Below are positions 1-10,107 of a stretch of DNA of 64,000 nt, one piece after another. The first letter of the stretch is position 1, and the number at the start of each line of letters is the position of its first letter. Origin of the DNA: Halichondria panicea (taxonomy: Eukaryota > Porifera > Demospongiae > Suberitida > Halichondriidae); assembly GCF_963675165.1 (NCBI RefSeq), contig NC_087383.1:2262979-2326978 (forward strand). Direction: 5' to 3'. The notes below the pieces were generated by a model. The model saw only the letters and a list, made by a program, of their open reading frames with translations, searched no databases and had not been told where the DNA came from. Made by a program: the position numbers and the translations under genes.

Positions 1-205
1 CTCCAGACTCTCCAGACTCTCAGGACTCGCTAGACTCTCCAGACTCTCAGGACTCGCCAGACTCTCAGGACTCTCCGGACTCTCCAGACTCCCAGGACTC
101 TCAGGGCTCTCCGGACTCTCCAGATTCTCCAGACTCGCAGGACTCGCAGGACTCTCCAGACTCCCAGGACTCCTCAGGGCTCCTCAGGGCCAGGACTCGC
201 TGGAC
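1..205. repeat. minisatellite of short ctccagactc-type units
   Basis: Imperfect tandem copies of a roughly 10-base unit (ctccagactc, ctcaggactc, ctccggactc) fill the window from its first base. The array probably continues beyond the left edge. No coding meaning is apparent. Confidence 0.9.
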
Positions 206-308
206 TGCGCGACACAGCGTATTCGTGATAATATTATTATTAGCCGCCCCCTAGGCTAGCTACGGTGCAATTATAATGAGATTCACGGTCATTTTAACCC
301 TTTCTACA

Positions 309-625
309 CAGGCTAACGTACTGCATTTAGCCACTTGTACTGTGTGTGTATGTGTGTCTGTGTGTCTGTGTGTCTGTTCCAGCTGTAACTGCTCAACGGT
401 TGCAATGCGACGAAAACTAACAGCTTCTATAGGCTTCTAGCCACGTTCTCTTGGATTTTGATTCGTGGATTTGCAAACTAAAGCTTCTTTCTCGAGTTAT
501 GGCTAGTTTGACTCACATTGAAGGCTGTTGCAGTCTCTTCAGAATCTTTCATAGCATCATCTGTCCGCACAAACTTTCTATTTAACATATGAGTTAGCCT
601 TGCACTAAAGCGCTAGCTTTTTGTT
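309..625 (-). repeat. dispersed repeat, inverted relative to the copies at 41.2 and 44.1 kb
   Basis: The stretch with a (TG)n run followed by gctgtaactgctcaacggtt and ending in tagctttttgttagctac is the reverse complement of blocks at 41150-41470 and 44090-44430. It is the only one of the three in this orientation. It has no open frame of note and is probably a non-autonomous mobile element. Confidence 0.7.
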
Positions 626-786
626 AGCTACAATACTCAGAAAATATCTGTTAAAACAGCTAGCTAGCAGTAGCCATTTGTGAAATTGATCTCTTTGGAC
701 ACACCCTTTAATTATTCCTGTGTATGTAATGCGCATGCGCGCTCATTCCCCACGTGTGAGAAAATAATAATATCCAAGATCCAGAT

Positions 787-1022
787 CCAGATCCTCCTGG
801 CAGAATCATCTTTGTCTTGAAGGCCTGGTAAGCCACAAAACACTACCATAATTATAACAATATAGATAACAATATGCATGTACACAGGTCTTTTCTTCTT
901 AGATATTATATACACTGAACTACAGATCTTGGAAGAATCAATTTTCTTCTTTCTTGAGGTCCTAGTAAGCCACATAATACAACAACAGATGCATGTAAAT
1001 AAGTCTTTTCTTCTCAGTGACT
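787..1022. repeat. imperfect direct duplication of about 120 bases
   Basis: Two diverged copies (about 787-905 and 924-1022) share the pattern cagat...agaatca...gtaagccaca...atgcatgta...gtcttttcttct. No gene is visible between 640 and 1550. Bases 1140-1500 match the 3' flank of the truncated NLR copies (for example 11068-11440), although no NLR is present here. Confidence 0.6.
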
Positions 1023-1558
1023 TTATATAGATAAGCTAACTTTAATATAAAATTCATTATAGAAACTAATATAACACTCTAATACTTTTCAGCGAAAGCA
1101 AAAACATGGCGAGAGGCATTAGCACAGCGCCAGCTTGAACACTAGTTCATACAGTTTTGACAATTGATTTTAATTAATTCTGCCATAATGCATTCAATGA
1201 CAATTTAAATGCATAGAGAAAAGTAGTGAAGTATTATATACTAGTACATATAATTATGTTAGACACTATAAAAACAAAATTAATGTTGTTAATTAATTAC
1301 AACTTGTCAATAGCACAGCAATAACAAAGGCTTCTCCTTGGTAACAATAACAGACACACAGACACACGCACGCGCACACAGTCAGCTTTACCGTATCCCT
1401 CGTGCGGCTACGCCTCGAGGCATAACAAGGGCTTCTCCTTGGTAATAATGATAAATGCTCACATGCACAGTAAATTGTCAATGAACACAAAGCAATTTGC
1501 TAGTGAAAATCCAATTTAACGCTCTGATGCCTTTTGTTCATATAATTATGAGGAAGAT

Positions 1559-1789
1559 GAGCAAATTAACGTTCACTTTAGCCCTCCCAAACATCTTCTA
1601 AACATCTTCATGATTGCCAGGCCCTCGTATTGCAGCTGAAGGAGGTCCTGTGTGGGGAGAAGAGAGGGCAGTGAAACACTTCAACTGGTGTAAGACAAAT
1701 GAATACATGTACTTACATACACCGTACAAGCACAACACTATATACCTGACACAAGGCAGTAATTTTTTTCTTCTCCTTGGTAATGATAG

Positions 1790-1820
<31 letters not shown>

Positions 1821-2318
1821 CAGCTTTACTGTATCCCTCGTGCGGTAATAATAGACACACACGCACAGTCAGCTTTACGGTATCCCTCGTGCGGCTACGC
1901 CTCGAGGCATAACAAGGGCTTCTCCTTGAATTGGATAAATGCTCACATGCACAGTAAATTGTCAATGCAAGCAATTTGCTAGTGAAAATCAAATTTAATG
2001 TTCTGATGCCTTTTGTTCATATAATTATGAGGAAGATGAGCAAATTAACGTTCACTTTAGCCCTCCCAAACATCTTCTAAACATCTTCATGATTGCCAGA
2101 CCCTCGTATTGCAGCTGAAGGAGGTCCTGTGTGGGGAGAAGAAAGGGCAGTGAAACACTTCAACTGGTATAAGACAAAGAATGCATGTATTCTACATAAC
2201 ACAAAATCATATTAGTACTCCCTTTATTGCTCCCCTCACCTGGAAGACCAGCTCCACATTCTCTATCTGCCTGCCCAGGAAACGACCAGACACCTCAAAC
2301 TTGCTCACATCCACTGAC
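1559..2318 (-). pseudogene. IQGAP C-terminal exon, tandemly duplicated, plus the 3' part of the preceding exon (copy 1)
   Basis: The last IQGAP exon starts after a cag acceptor at 1647 and again at 2126, reading DLLQLQYEGLAIMKMF, close to the extreme C-terminus of animal IQGAPs (RasGAP_C domain). Both copies carry an 11-base duplication after MKMF that shifts the frame. The preceding exon, ending at 2240 in a GT donor, reads back to VSKFEVSGRFLGRQIEKVEL and is broken at 2318 by a transposon; its other part is at 4588-4615. IQGAPs are cytoplasmic actin/Cdc42 scaffold proteins. This copy is dead. Confidence 0.85.
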
Positions 2319-2831
2319 CAGTTGCTCCGCCATCTGACAGCTCACGTGAATATATTTGCAACCGTGACGTCATCAACAGCAACAAAAATCACAAAGAAGC
2401 TCCGCTTGATAGTGTTGTAGGTTAGTGGCAATAGCTGAAGATACAGTACTATAACTCAAGCTATAAAGTCTGATACTGGCTGCATAGGTGTTGTAGCAAC
2501 CACCAAGCCTTAAATAATGCCATGCCTCTTATTTTTGAAAGAGGTTGCACTGTTTTTGTTACAAAAAGCTACCACCAGCCCCCCTGGAATTTTTACTGAG
2601 ACGGCGCTTATGGAATAACGGTGAGCGAGTACAAGTCAGTTTTAGCTGGTAGCTGTTGTACAAGCCTTTAGCTACAGTGTATGCTAAGTAAGGAACAGAT
2701 TCGTTGTTACCAAAATTTTTTGTCACTTGTTTTAGCATGCCTAGTAAAGCCACACACAATTTGAGTACAAGTAAAAATATAAACAATATTTTAAGCATAA
2801 CAAACAATATCTTAAACATAACAATTTAATC

Positions 2832-3566
2832 TTAGTCTAACTCAGGCTCTGATTCGGACTGACTGGTTTGACTGTCACTCCCTGTATTTTGTCCGAACAC
2901 CCAGTCGACGATGTCTTCCCCTTCTCTGTCTGTCAATCTGCCTGCCTCCACATCTTCTTCCAGAAATATAATGTGAGTTTCGTTCTGTTTTGACCCTGCT
3001 ATGTTATTACCACAATTTAAACACTCACAGCCAATTGAACAATGCTTCCCCCTTTTCTTGCAGCCACACCGTCCAGTCAAACAACCTGTCGAACACTTGC
3101 ATCCTTTAAGGAGTGAGTTGACTCGATCACGGACAGCCTGTACGTTGGTGGCAGTATCCCATTTAATGGTGAGCTCATTGTCTGTGATACTCCAACCGTA
3201 GTTTTCTAATGGCTCTAATGTCATAATGGGTTGATCAGATTGTTGCCACATGTGTAGAACCCAACACGATCGCTTCCAATGAAGCAAAAGTGCATCATCA
3301 GATGGTATCATCTCGTTTTCAAATTTGACCCTGTCCCAAATATTTTGCCTTATATTGTCTAGCCAAATAGAGTGTTGTTCTTTAACTGTTAAATTTTGTT
3401 CAGACAATGAATGGTAATATGTAGCTGGTGAGTTAGTGTCAAATCCTGTTGCATGTTGTTTAAAGTAAGCTGTTCCCACCAGACGTACAAATGCTAAAAA
3501 ACCCAATTCGTACTCTTGATTTGAAAGTCTTACATTTGCTAGGGTGCCTGGGGTCGAGCTTTCCAA
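2832..3566 (-). CDS. CXC (tesmin/TSO1-like) cysteine-domain protein, C-terminal part, transposon-borne
   Basis: An open frame of 244 residues. Residues about 150-205 hold a cysteine cluster of the CXC type, GCKCSTGCLTGRCGCKKRG followed by a CSIGCECLNC segment. Upstream are DDALLLHWKRSCW and YGWSITDNELTIKW, a spacing I associate with uncharacterised proteins common in sponge and cnidarian genomes. The C-terminus is acidic and serine-rich. CXC domains bind DNA in the tesmin/TSO1 family; here a role in transposition is only an inference. The frame lies wholly inside the element at 2319-4587. The annotated ATG may not be the true start, because the homologous region appears to extend upstream and the frame is broken between 3567 and 3622. 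Confidence 0.6.
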   Translation of the reverse strand: MESSTPGTLANVRLSNQEYELGFLAFVRLVGTAYFKQHATGFDTNSPATYYHSLSEQNLTVKEQHSIWLDNIRQNIWDRVKFENEMIPSDDALLLHWKRSCWVLHMWQQSDQPIMTLEPLENYGWSITDNELTIKWDTATNVQAVRDRVNSLLKGCKCSTGCLTGRCGCKKRGKHCSIGCECLNCGNNIAGSKQNETHIIFLEEDVEAGRLTDREGEDIVDWVFGQNTGSDSQTSQSESEPELD

Positions 3567-3622
3567 TCCTGAAGATATAAACTTAGTGTTCTGGTAAAAA
3601 TATCGTAAAAATGTTGTTTTTC

Positions 3623-4018
3623 CTATTTTGCTAAAAAAGGATATGTAGTCACATCCACTTTAGCGCGTCGAAGTGCATCTTCTATGAGATCTTTGGGTTT
3701 ACCGAGTGACGCTAGTATAGCATCTGTAACATTCCAATACACTACATATGCTTTTTTGTTAGGTTTGTCCCATTGTGGTGCGTATGTATCATCCCCTAAA
3801 CAGCGTGTTATATCTTTTCTACATTTAGGACAAACCTGACGAGTGAAATCAATCTTCAAGGAGGCTGCAAGGGTACGTGCTGGCTCACTTCGCCAGTTGC
3901 TTGGACTACTCATATTCCCACTGACGCCATGGCACAACTCACATACTCCGTTGTCTGCAACACTGTCACTGACTTCCCCAAAAGAAAGCTGCCTTCTAGT
4001 TTTTCGCTTACTAGCTAG
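3623..4018 (-). CDS. zinc-knuckle-like fragment upstream of the CXC protein
   Basis: An open frame without a clear ATG runs from about 4018 (after an ag dinucleotide) to a stop at 3623. It contains CELCHG and later CPKCRKDI, a Cys-x2-Cys pair arrangement suggestive of a zinc-binding fold. It ends 56 bases before the CXC frame on the same strand. The two probably belonged to one protein that is now interrupted, or to two exons of it: a TCTTCAG acceptor-like sequence precedes the second frame, but no good donor is seen. Function is unknown. Confidence 0.45.
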   Translation of the reverse strand, partial: LASKRKTRRQLSFGEVSDSVADNGVCELCHGVSGNMSSPSNWRSEPARTLAASLKIDFTRQVCPKCRKDITRCLGDDTYAPQWDKPNKKAYVVYWNVTDAILASLGKPKDLIEDALRRAKVDVTTYPFLAK

Positions 4019-4587
4019 ACACTATTTTACAAATGTTTGTATTAATTTTTTATATCATTATTGTGTGACACAACAAACCTGGAATGTCTATGATGTGTCC
4101 ATAGTCTGTGTACGTGTGGTGCACTCCATCTTGTGGGACTCCATGTGGTTTGACATGGAAATTGTGGTCAAGTTTGCAAGCTCATAATTTTTGCTTCAAA
4201 GCTGGGTACAAGCAAAATGTTTTTGCAAAGTAATGCTCAAAGCTTACAAATTTTGTTGATACCCATCACGTAGCTTCACTTTGTTAGCAAAATTTTTTGT
4301 CACTTGTTCTAGAGGAGTACTATCATATGACATAGAGTGCTATTTGAGCTCGTGGAGCCAAACTTATAAAAGCTTAACAACTATTCTCGTGTATGCATGT
4401 AGACTAGGAACAGTTCTACGTGCCTGAGCTCGTTCGTGAGTGTATGTACAATACTTTGTAGAATATAAGTGTGTGAATATTTAATTACTTGTAGTATTAG
4501 CTTCATTTTGATAGCGGAAGTTGAACTTCCGTTGCAAATAAATTTGTGTACTTATATAGTACTTCCGGAATCTTGGCGGAACAACTG

Positions 4588-5468
4588 TGACGTGATCAAC
4601 ACAACATTTCTGAACCTGGGAGAGTGTTAACATAGCGCTCAACGTTACACATAGAGGCATAAAGTAAGTCAATAGCCTCACACTGAAATAGATTAGTAGT
4701 AGAAGCTGGACAAAGTATGTACAAGAGCAATAATATTAAGAGCACATGTCGATGATTATCATGTTGTTTGATCATAGTAGAGGGATTCCCAGAATAGTAC
4801 ATCAATGACAAGAGACATACGAAGCTCTTAACATCAATACCGTGACACACCAATGTACGCAGGAATTGAAAGCATAATTATATTCTATTTAGTATATAGA
4901 CAGCCCGTATTAAAGATCTAAGCACACAACACAAGTATGTTAGTATCTGCTATGCACTCTCCAGTACGTAGGTGAAGACTCACAGAGTGGGTGGGGCATA
5001 TCTCCATGGACACTGATGCAGATGATTTGATTTGATCACGTCAGAGTACGCGTCGATACCCAGCTATCTGTCCGGGGAGTCCACTGTCGATGCCCGCAGG
5101 AAGAACCCTCTGTGGGGGGGGGGGAACAGTGAGAGTCATATTATGATTTAGTTCCGGGAATAAATGTCATAGAAAGTCACTAATTGACTCACATTTTTTC
5201 CAGCCAACGTAAATGGAGCACAGCTATAGGTTACGTCTCTGTGGGGCATGGAAAAATTGATTGACTGAAATTGTGTATCAGGTTTTAAGCAACTTTTTTA
5301 GCAGAATCTCATTGAACATCTACTTATTCAACATATATATAACGTATAAATCACTTATTGAGCGCACAATCCATTCTACCCGGCCCACACACACCTGGTC
5401 AGTAGACAGCTGATTGCCTATCCACAACATTGAAGGATTTTATCGCAGCTATGTACTTCATTGTACAG
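4588..5468 (-). pseudogene. IQGAP GRD/RasGAP_C exons (copy 1, upstream part)
   Basis: Exon pieces in transcript order. 5395-5468 encodes YIAAIKSFNVVD, then shifts frame to NQLSTDQ (compare the MNPAIVAPDAFDIID...LTTDQ part of animal IQGAPs). 5193-5238 begins RRNL and then has a TAG. 4984-5109 corresponds to the FFQTACDVPE...DEYSDLV region and has an in-frame TAG before LGIDAYSDV. 4588-4615 is the start of the exon split by the transposon. The frameshift and both stops recur in five sister copies, so the copy was dead before duplication. Confidence 0.8.
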
Positions 5469-5597
5469 CTGCAAGGGGAGTGACGTGTGATACAGTGTGA
5501 TTCAATGAAAGTCAGTACAACACAGTTAGTGTATGTTTACCAAAGAGGTACATGAGATTGTTCTGACAAATTAATCTTGTACTCTCTAATACACTAA

Positions 5598-5862
5598 CAG
5601 GGTTTCATCTAGGATAACAAGTTGGGGGGGGGAGATTTGTGAGTGCGTAAGCGCGTCGCAACATGTTTGGCTACGCCCACTTTTTATGTTTTTTTTATTT
5701 GATTTGATTACAACATGCTTAACCTAACGCATCACAGTAGAGATATCTACCTTTAGTTAATCACATTAACTAATGTGGTGACATGTAATACTAATGTGAT
5801 GATGTCATTATTCTACAACATGGGGGGGAAGAACCACCCTCCCCCCAATAGATGAAACCCTG
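5598..5862. mobile_element. MITE with CAGGGTTTCATCTAG termini
   Basis: Begins CAGGGTTTCATCTAGGATAA and ends in the inverse ATAGATGAAACCCTG, with long G and C runs just inside the ends. Related copies are at 12717, 16614, 40160, 52757 and 56899. ACTAA lies before the left end. The termini resemble hAT-type ends. Confidence 0.7.
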
Positions 5863-5991
5863 ACAAACTGATATAGTACCAGAAATGCAACCTTTATATG
5901 GGGAAAAAAAACGGGCAATAGTCTCTAGACACAATCGGCATCATGTATTGTGTATTTTGCCTAAGCCATAATCAGTACATACTGTATAGCA

Positions 5992-6186
5992 GGTCATTTT
6001 CGTGGGATAAAAAATCCGAGACAAAATCGTAGGCGTGGTGCAGCAGTGATTTTGTGTGTAAAAATTCCCTTTGCTTCACTGCATTGCATGCGTTCCGGTC
6101 AACCATGCCTACGTTTTCGTGAGTGATAAATATTCGTCAAGGTTTAGCTTGCCCACGGAAACTATACCCAGGACGCTATACGTACG
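5992..6186. mobile_element. short inverted-repeat element (gtatagc...gctatac family)
   Basis: Left part gtatagcaggtcattttcgt and right part cccacggaaactataccc...gctatac form imperfect inverted ends. Related copies are at 33299, 57261, 24625 and, more distantly, 42015. It sits between the IQGAP and kinesin fragments. Confidence 0.55.
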
Positions 6187-6244
6187 GTACGGTATACTGT
6201 ACCACTTTATCACCTGTTTCAAGTACTCTTCCTTCTCCTGTTAC

Positions 6245-8455
6245 TTTGTAGCACTCAAATATGTCCACCCCGTCCACTGCAGGCACACTGCTCTGCTCCA
6301 ACTCCTTACAGCGATCCAGTGCCTTCTTGAGCTCTTCCTCCATCACAAGTCTCTCTTGCACAGCAGACTGGGTAATAGATTGCATGGTGGTCAACTACAC
6401 ACACACAGGTATACAGATACAACCATCATAGCATCGTGGTAGTGGTACAGTAGTTATAATAAAGGTACAGTAGACTCTCGTTATTCCGACTCTCTGAAGT
6501 ACGGCCTGAAATGTGGCCAACTCGCTATTCTGTATACTTGCTGCCCCAAACTAGTAATTTTATACGTATACATTTTGGGTGTGGTTTAGCAGAAAAACTG
6601 TGTGTGGGGGGAGTGGTTGGGGTGTACAATGAAAGGTAGGAAGCGGGATGCTCATGAACAACAATGAAAGTTATAAAAAAGGTAAACCGTTTTGTGAGCA
6701 AACACAGCTGTGGGATTACATTGTAATAGAGAGGAAATATGATTCATTATCTTTATTTGTTATCCTCGAGACAAAACCGCAAAATTAGTCATTAATATTC
6801 GAGGTAGGTTGATTATAAGCCGCGGCTATTTTCTGAAATACAAACTACCGCGCTCTTCTGGCCAAGTTGCACTGTCCCAAGGGTGGCCGGATTAACGAGA
6901 GTCTACTGTACATGTATTAATTATACAGTATTTACCGAGTGCAAACATGTACATGCTAAACTCACATCTGCCCTTGCTGTTGGCCAGTTCCAATTCTCTC
7001 ACCAGCTCAGCCATGACACCCGGGTCCATGATTTGAGACCTCTCGGGCAGTATCTCCTCCAACTCCCTCAGCAGGTCATCCTCTAGACATTGAATGGTCT
7101 CACTCTTCTCCTCAACCTGACAGGGGAACATCAATAAGTTGCTGCCAGGTGGAGAATACTCGACATACAATAGTGACATGCATGTACACTCAACTACTGA
7201 ATCTGGCAATGAAATTTAACGGTATTCTCCCACTTTGAAATAAAGGCCAGCTTAAAGTTGGACTGTAGTTAGCAAATAGTAGATCGATTTTGATTAAAGG
7301 CCAGTGAATATTCTAACCACTGCACATGTGTATCTCTCACCTCTGTGGGTGGTATAGGAACGAGGGAGGCCCTCTGATACTGTCTAGAGGACTGGACTTC
7401 TTCTCACTGCCAAGGTATAAAAACAAAATATGCATTTGGTAAAATCTACTCTCAAACAACATTGCACATTGACAGGTAAAGGGTTATTAAAGTAAAATAT
7501 GAAGTTTGACCAAGCATTCCTCCTCTCACCTCCTGCTCATTCAGGAACTTCATGAACCTTTGAAGGACTCGTCACATGATCTTGAAAGATACGGACTTGG
7601 TTGAGGATTTGAGTGGGGCTAAAGTGAGAGAGGAGGTTGTGGGAGAGGGGCCTCAGACCAGGGCTGGTGGGACGCAGTGTCACGTGAGAGAAGACTCGGA
7701 CACATGATCCTCCATCTGCGGACAGTTGCTGTGAGGAGAATGAGAATTTTAAGGCACTGGAATTGAACTGTGCACAAGCACGAAATACATGCACTATTTT
7801 ATTCGTACCACATAACTAACTAAAAATGCTCACCAATAAAACACCACACACCACTTGGTGTACAACATTTTAACGAATCTACAAATGAACTGCTGCTCCT
7901 CTAGACAACCTGCCCAACCCTCCACATACACACTGGCTGGATCATGCATAAAGAAAATGGCATCTATTTTCACAGCGTTTGACCATCAAACGTATCAGAG
8001 AATAATCTCACGCCCATATTGCTGATTTGCTTGAAATGCCCACCACCATCTTAGCAATGTACCAGCAAGGGGCTTTTGTTGTGAGCATCAATGGTAGGCC
8101 ATGGCATTCAGTTGCTATTGATGAGTCACATGAAATGCAGGTACTCTCTGATAAGAAGATCTTAATTGGACTGTTAGTGTCTGAAATGGGAGGCTTACTA
8201 CAACTTCATATCAGCTAAAGCCTACAAGGTGTTAGGGCCTTCTGAAAATATGATTTCCTCTACCAACTCGATCAAAACTATATAAGAAACAATTTTACTT
8301 TTCCCTAGTGAGATCTCAGCTCTCTCAACTCTGGCGACCAATTACTGCTCAAATACATTTATTCTTAAAGTGATTGAGCTCACCTTTGGTAGCGCTGACT
8401 TATCACAGCTGTTGGTCCAATTCTCCAGAACTCTGAGCTTCCCCTCGAGGTGCAA
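6245..8455 (-). pseudogene. kinesin-like coiled-coil exons (copy 1)
   Basis: Five exon-like pieces in transcript order: 8384-8455 (LHLEGKLRVLENWTNSCDK), 7530-7731 (ends RFMKFLNEQE before a GTGAG donor), about 7341-7405 (VQSSRQYQRASLVPIPPTE), 6966-7116 (VEEKSETIQCLEDDLLRELE, then SQIMDPGVMAEL), and 6245-6394 (TTMQSITQSAVQERL, then ELKKALDRCKELEQ). Heptad-like charge patterns suggest coiled coil. Assignment to the kinesin rests on motor exons of the same array lying upstream of these pieces at 45-46 and 59 kb. An extra base near 6972 shifts the frame, and the 7530 exon has a stop in the most likely frame. Only this copy keeps a TAG acceptor at 6395. Confidence 0.6.
7962..8217 (+). mobile_element. 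fragment of a transposon-associated protein inside a kinesin intron
   Basis: The + strand reads FTAFDHQTYQRIISR, shifts frame by one base, then continues ADLLEMPTTILAMYQQGAF and VVSINGRPWHSVAIDESHE. I associate this pattern (DHxxY...NFVV...AIDxxHE) with uncharacterised proteins repeated in sponge and cnidarian genomes, some of which end in CXC domains like the one at 2832-3566. It is a broken fragment; a sister copy is at 35405-35650. Confidence 0.5.
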
Positions 8456-8559
8456 CTGCAAGTGACAGAAGATTTAAGTTGAGGTTGAGAAAAGAGTTTC
8501 ATGCAATAAAGTTAGAAGACACTGAATAAGCAGATTACCAGATAAAGTACAGCATAATT

Positions 8560-9080
8560 ATGTTCTGGACAGGAAATTGTCCGAGTATAATTGGAACAGA
8601 TTTTTATAGCGCATGCGAAGTGTCCGGGAATAATTAGCATGCAGCTGCATACGAGTGAGCTAAGTTTAATAGAACAGGGTACGACTGAATAGTTGCACTA
8701 TTATAGCTATCTAAAACTAGATACTCAAAGCTATCTAACTGCAGCACTCTAAGTATTACTGGCTGGTTATGACTGTAACTCAACTTTTCAAGGTATTGTC
8801 CGGACAAATGTAATATTAAAGCACAAGAGTGTCCGTTGTATTAGAACAACGAAAATTGGCAGGCAAGAGTGTCAGGGATAATTAGAAGTTTCTGAGGCGA
8901 TAAATTAGAAGATATACGGTACCTCAGAAACAGACATGCAAGTTCGTTGTCTAAGGACATAATTATTGCAGTGCTTATAACTATGGCTAATACAAGGGTG
9001 CTCAGTTAAAGTCGACCATACATACTTGATCCATATTATACATGTACCCTGGGAGCAGTACAATAAGTCAAGAGCTCATA
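8560..9080. other. AT-rich intronic sequence with repeated gtgtccggg/ataattag motifs
   Basis: No gene is seen. Motifs such as ttgtccgagtataatt, tgtccgggaataattag and tgtccggacaaatg recur and look like degraded mobile-element ends. The stretch is almost unchanged at 35995-36500. Confidence 0.4.
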
Positions 9081-9082
9081 GT

Positions 9083-9253
9083 AAAAAAGAGAGAGTATCG
9101 AACGCATCGCTATCTTGCATCAGATATATTCGGAAAGTAACGTGACACCCTGTCTGAAACACGTCATCAATTAAATTGATCAGTTACAAAGCAGGAAGTT
9201 ACGCTACTTTCCAAATACATCTTATGCTACGTTGGATACTCTCTCTCTCTTAT
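9083..9253. mobile_element. inverted-repeat MITE with gagagagtatc ends
   Basis: Left arm gagagagtatcgaacgc...gatatattcggaaagtaac pairs with right arm gttacgctactttccaaatacat...gttggatactctctctc. Copies at 36505, 45361 and 58691 are in the same relative position between kinesin exons. The apparent short ORFs in it are not coding. Confidence 0.7.
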
Positions 9254-9327
9254 TATGGGACTCTTGTTATTAGCGGCCTCTCAAAAAATTGGCTAAGAAT
9301 AATTACATGTACACAGCTGTAGGTACA

Positions 9328-9746
9328 CACTTGCCCAACCCACTCACCAGAGAGGACACCTTCGAGGTTAGGTAAATTTATGACCTCTAAAAGTAGCGAC
9401 AGCTGCGTTGACAATTAATTTTTAATGCCGCGTCCTAAATGGAGGTAAATGTAGGCACACCCTAGTAAAGTAGTAAAGATTCTAACTCACTGGAAAATAC
9501 GTTTTTAAGTGGCTATAGAAATCGAGGCAAGTAGACTGAGTAGAGTTACATGTACCTCCAATTAGATGAGACCCTCTAAATAATGGACACCAGGTCTTCA
9601 ACATGATTTTCAACCTCCAAAAGAAGCTATCTCTGGCTTCAATAAGTTTTAAAAAGTGTTGCTTTAATTAAAGGTCTTACGGTAATCACATTTCTTACTT
9701 GAATACGTCGGGTTCATTACTGACAGGCAGCATTCTCAGCCTCAAA
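9328..9746 (-). pseudogene. remnants of a kinesin motor exon end and an IQGAP exon
   Basis: 9328-9365 matches only the 3' end of the kinesin switch I exon (GTGTCCTCTCTG before a donor). 9699-9746 matches the IQGAP exon FEAENAALSVMNP and has lost one base (gcagc for ggcagc), shifting the frame. Between them lies a degraded copy of the MITE that is complete at 60095-60398. Confidence 0.6.
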
Positions 9747-9966
9747 CTGTGCAAAGGAACAGAAAACATGATCCACGACGTACCTTACAAGGTAACATAA
9801 ACCAAGAGATGAACCAGACAATCATCTATGGCTAATAAATTGACTCACCATCTTTCCATTAGGAGAATGCTGTAATACTTTAGCAATGGAGCCAGGTTTT
9901 GTCTCTAGCTCTAGCTAGCTCTGTGGGTGAAAACAATATGTCTTTGGTGGGTGTGGTGGTGAATGT

Positions 9967-10016
9967 AAAAAGTGGGTGTATCTCAATCTTAGATATCTGA
10001 GATACACCCACTTTTT
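9967..10016. promoter_or_regulatory. 19-bp-arm hairpin about 90 bases upstream of an NLR start
   Basis: Perfect inverted repeat: aaaagtgggtgtatctca, a 12-base spacer, then tgagatacacccactttt. It is kept at the same distance before the ATG of four NLR copies (also 37388, 47050 and 60664) and absent before the copy at 27340. It could be a binding site, an RNA structure or a mobile-element relic; the sequence alone does not decide. Confidence 0.55.
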
Positions 10017-10107
10017 TTGCAAGTCATGCAAAAACAACAACACTCAATAATATATTTCAGAGAAATCTAGAGCTAGCTAGCTGCAAGGCACAGATTTATT
10101 TACTGGA

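Larger units (their letters stand above)
2319..4587 (-). mobile_element. 2.27 kb DNA transposon inserted in an IQGAP exon
   Basis: The left end reads CAGTTGCTCCGCCA and the right end, reversed, reads CAGTTGTTCCGCCA. The element is flanked by TGAC on both sides (2315-2318 and 4588-4591). The paralogous exons at 11678-11783, 39112-39217 and 51727-51832 are uninterrupted and carry TGAC once, so this is an insertion with a 4-base target duplication. It carries two - strand ORFs, one with a CXC cysteine domain. A second pair of direct repeats, caaaattttttgtcacttgt, lies inside at about 2710 and 4289. No transposase is recognised, so the element is probably internally deleted or non-autonomous. The superfamily is not assigned. 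Confidence 0.85.

Noticed and set aside
1780-1825. (CA)n and other simple repeats as possible regulatory features
   Set aside because: Ordinary microsatellites within dispersed repeats. No evidence of function.
4268-4312. Direct repeat caaaattttttgtcacttgt (2710 and 4289) as LTRs of a retroelement
   Set aside because: Only about 22 bases are shared and they lie inside the element defined by inverted ends and TGAC duplication. There is no primer-binding site or polymerase.
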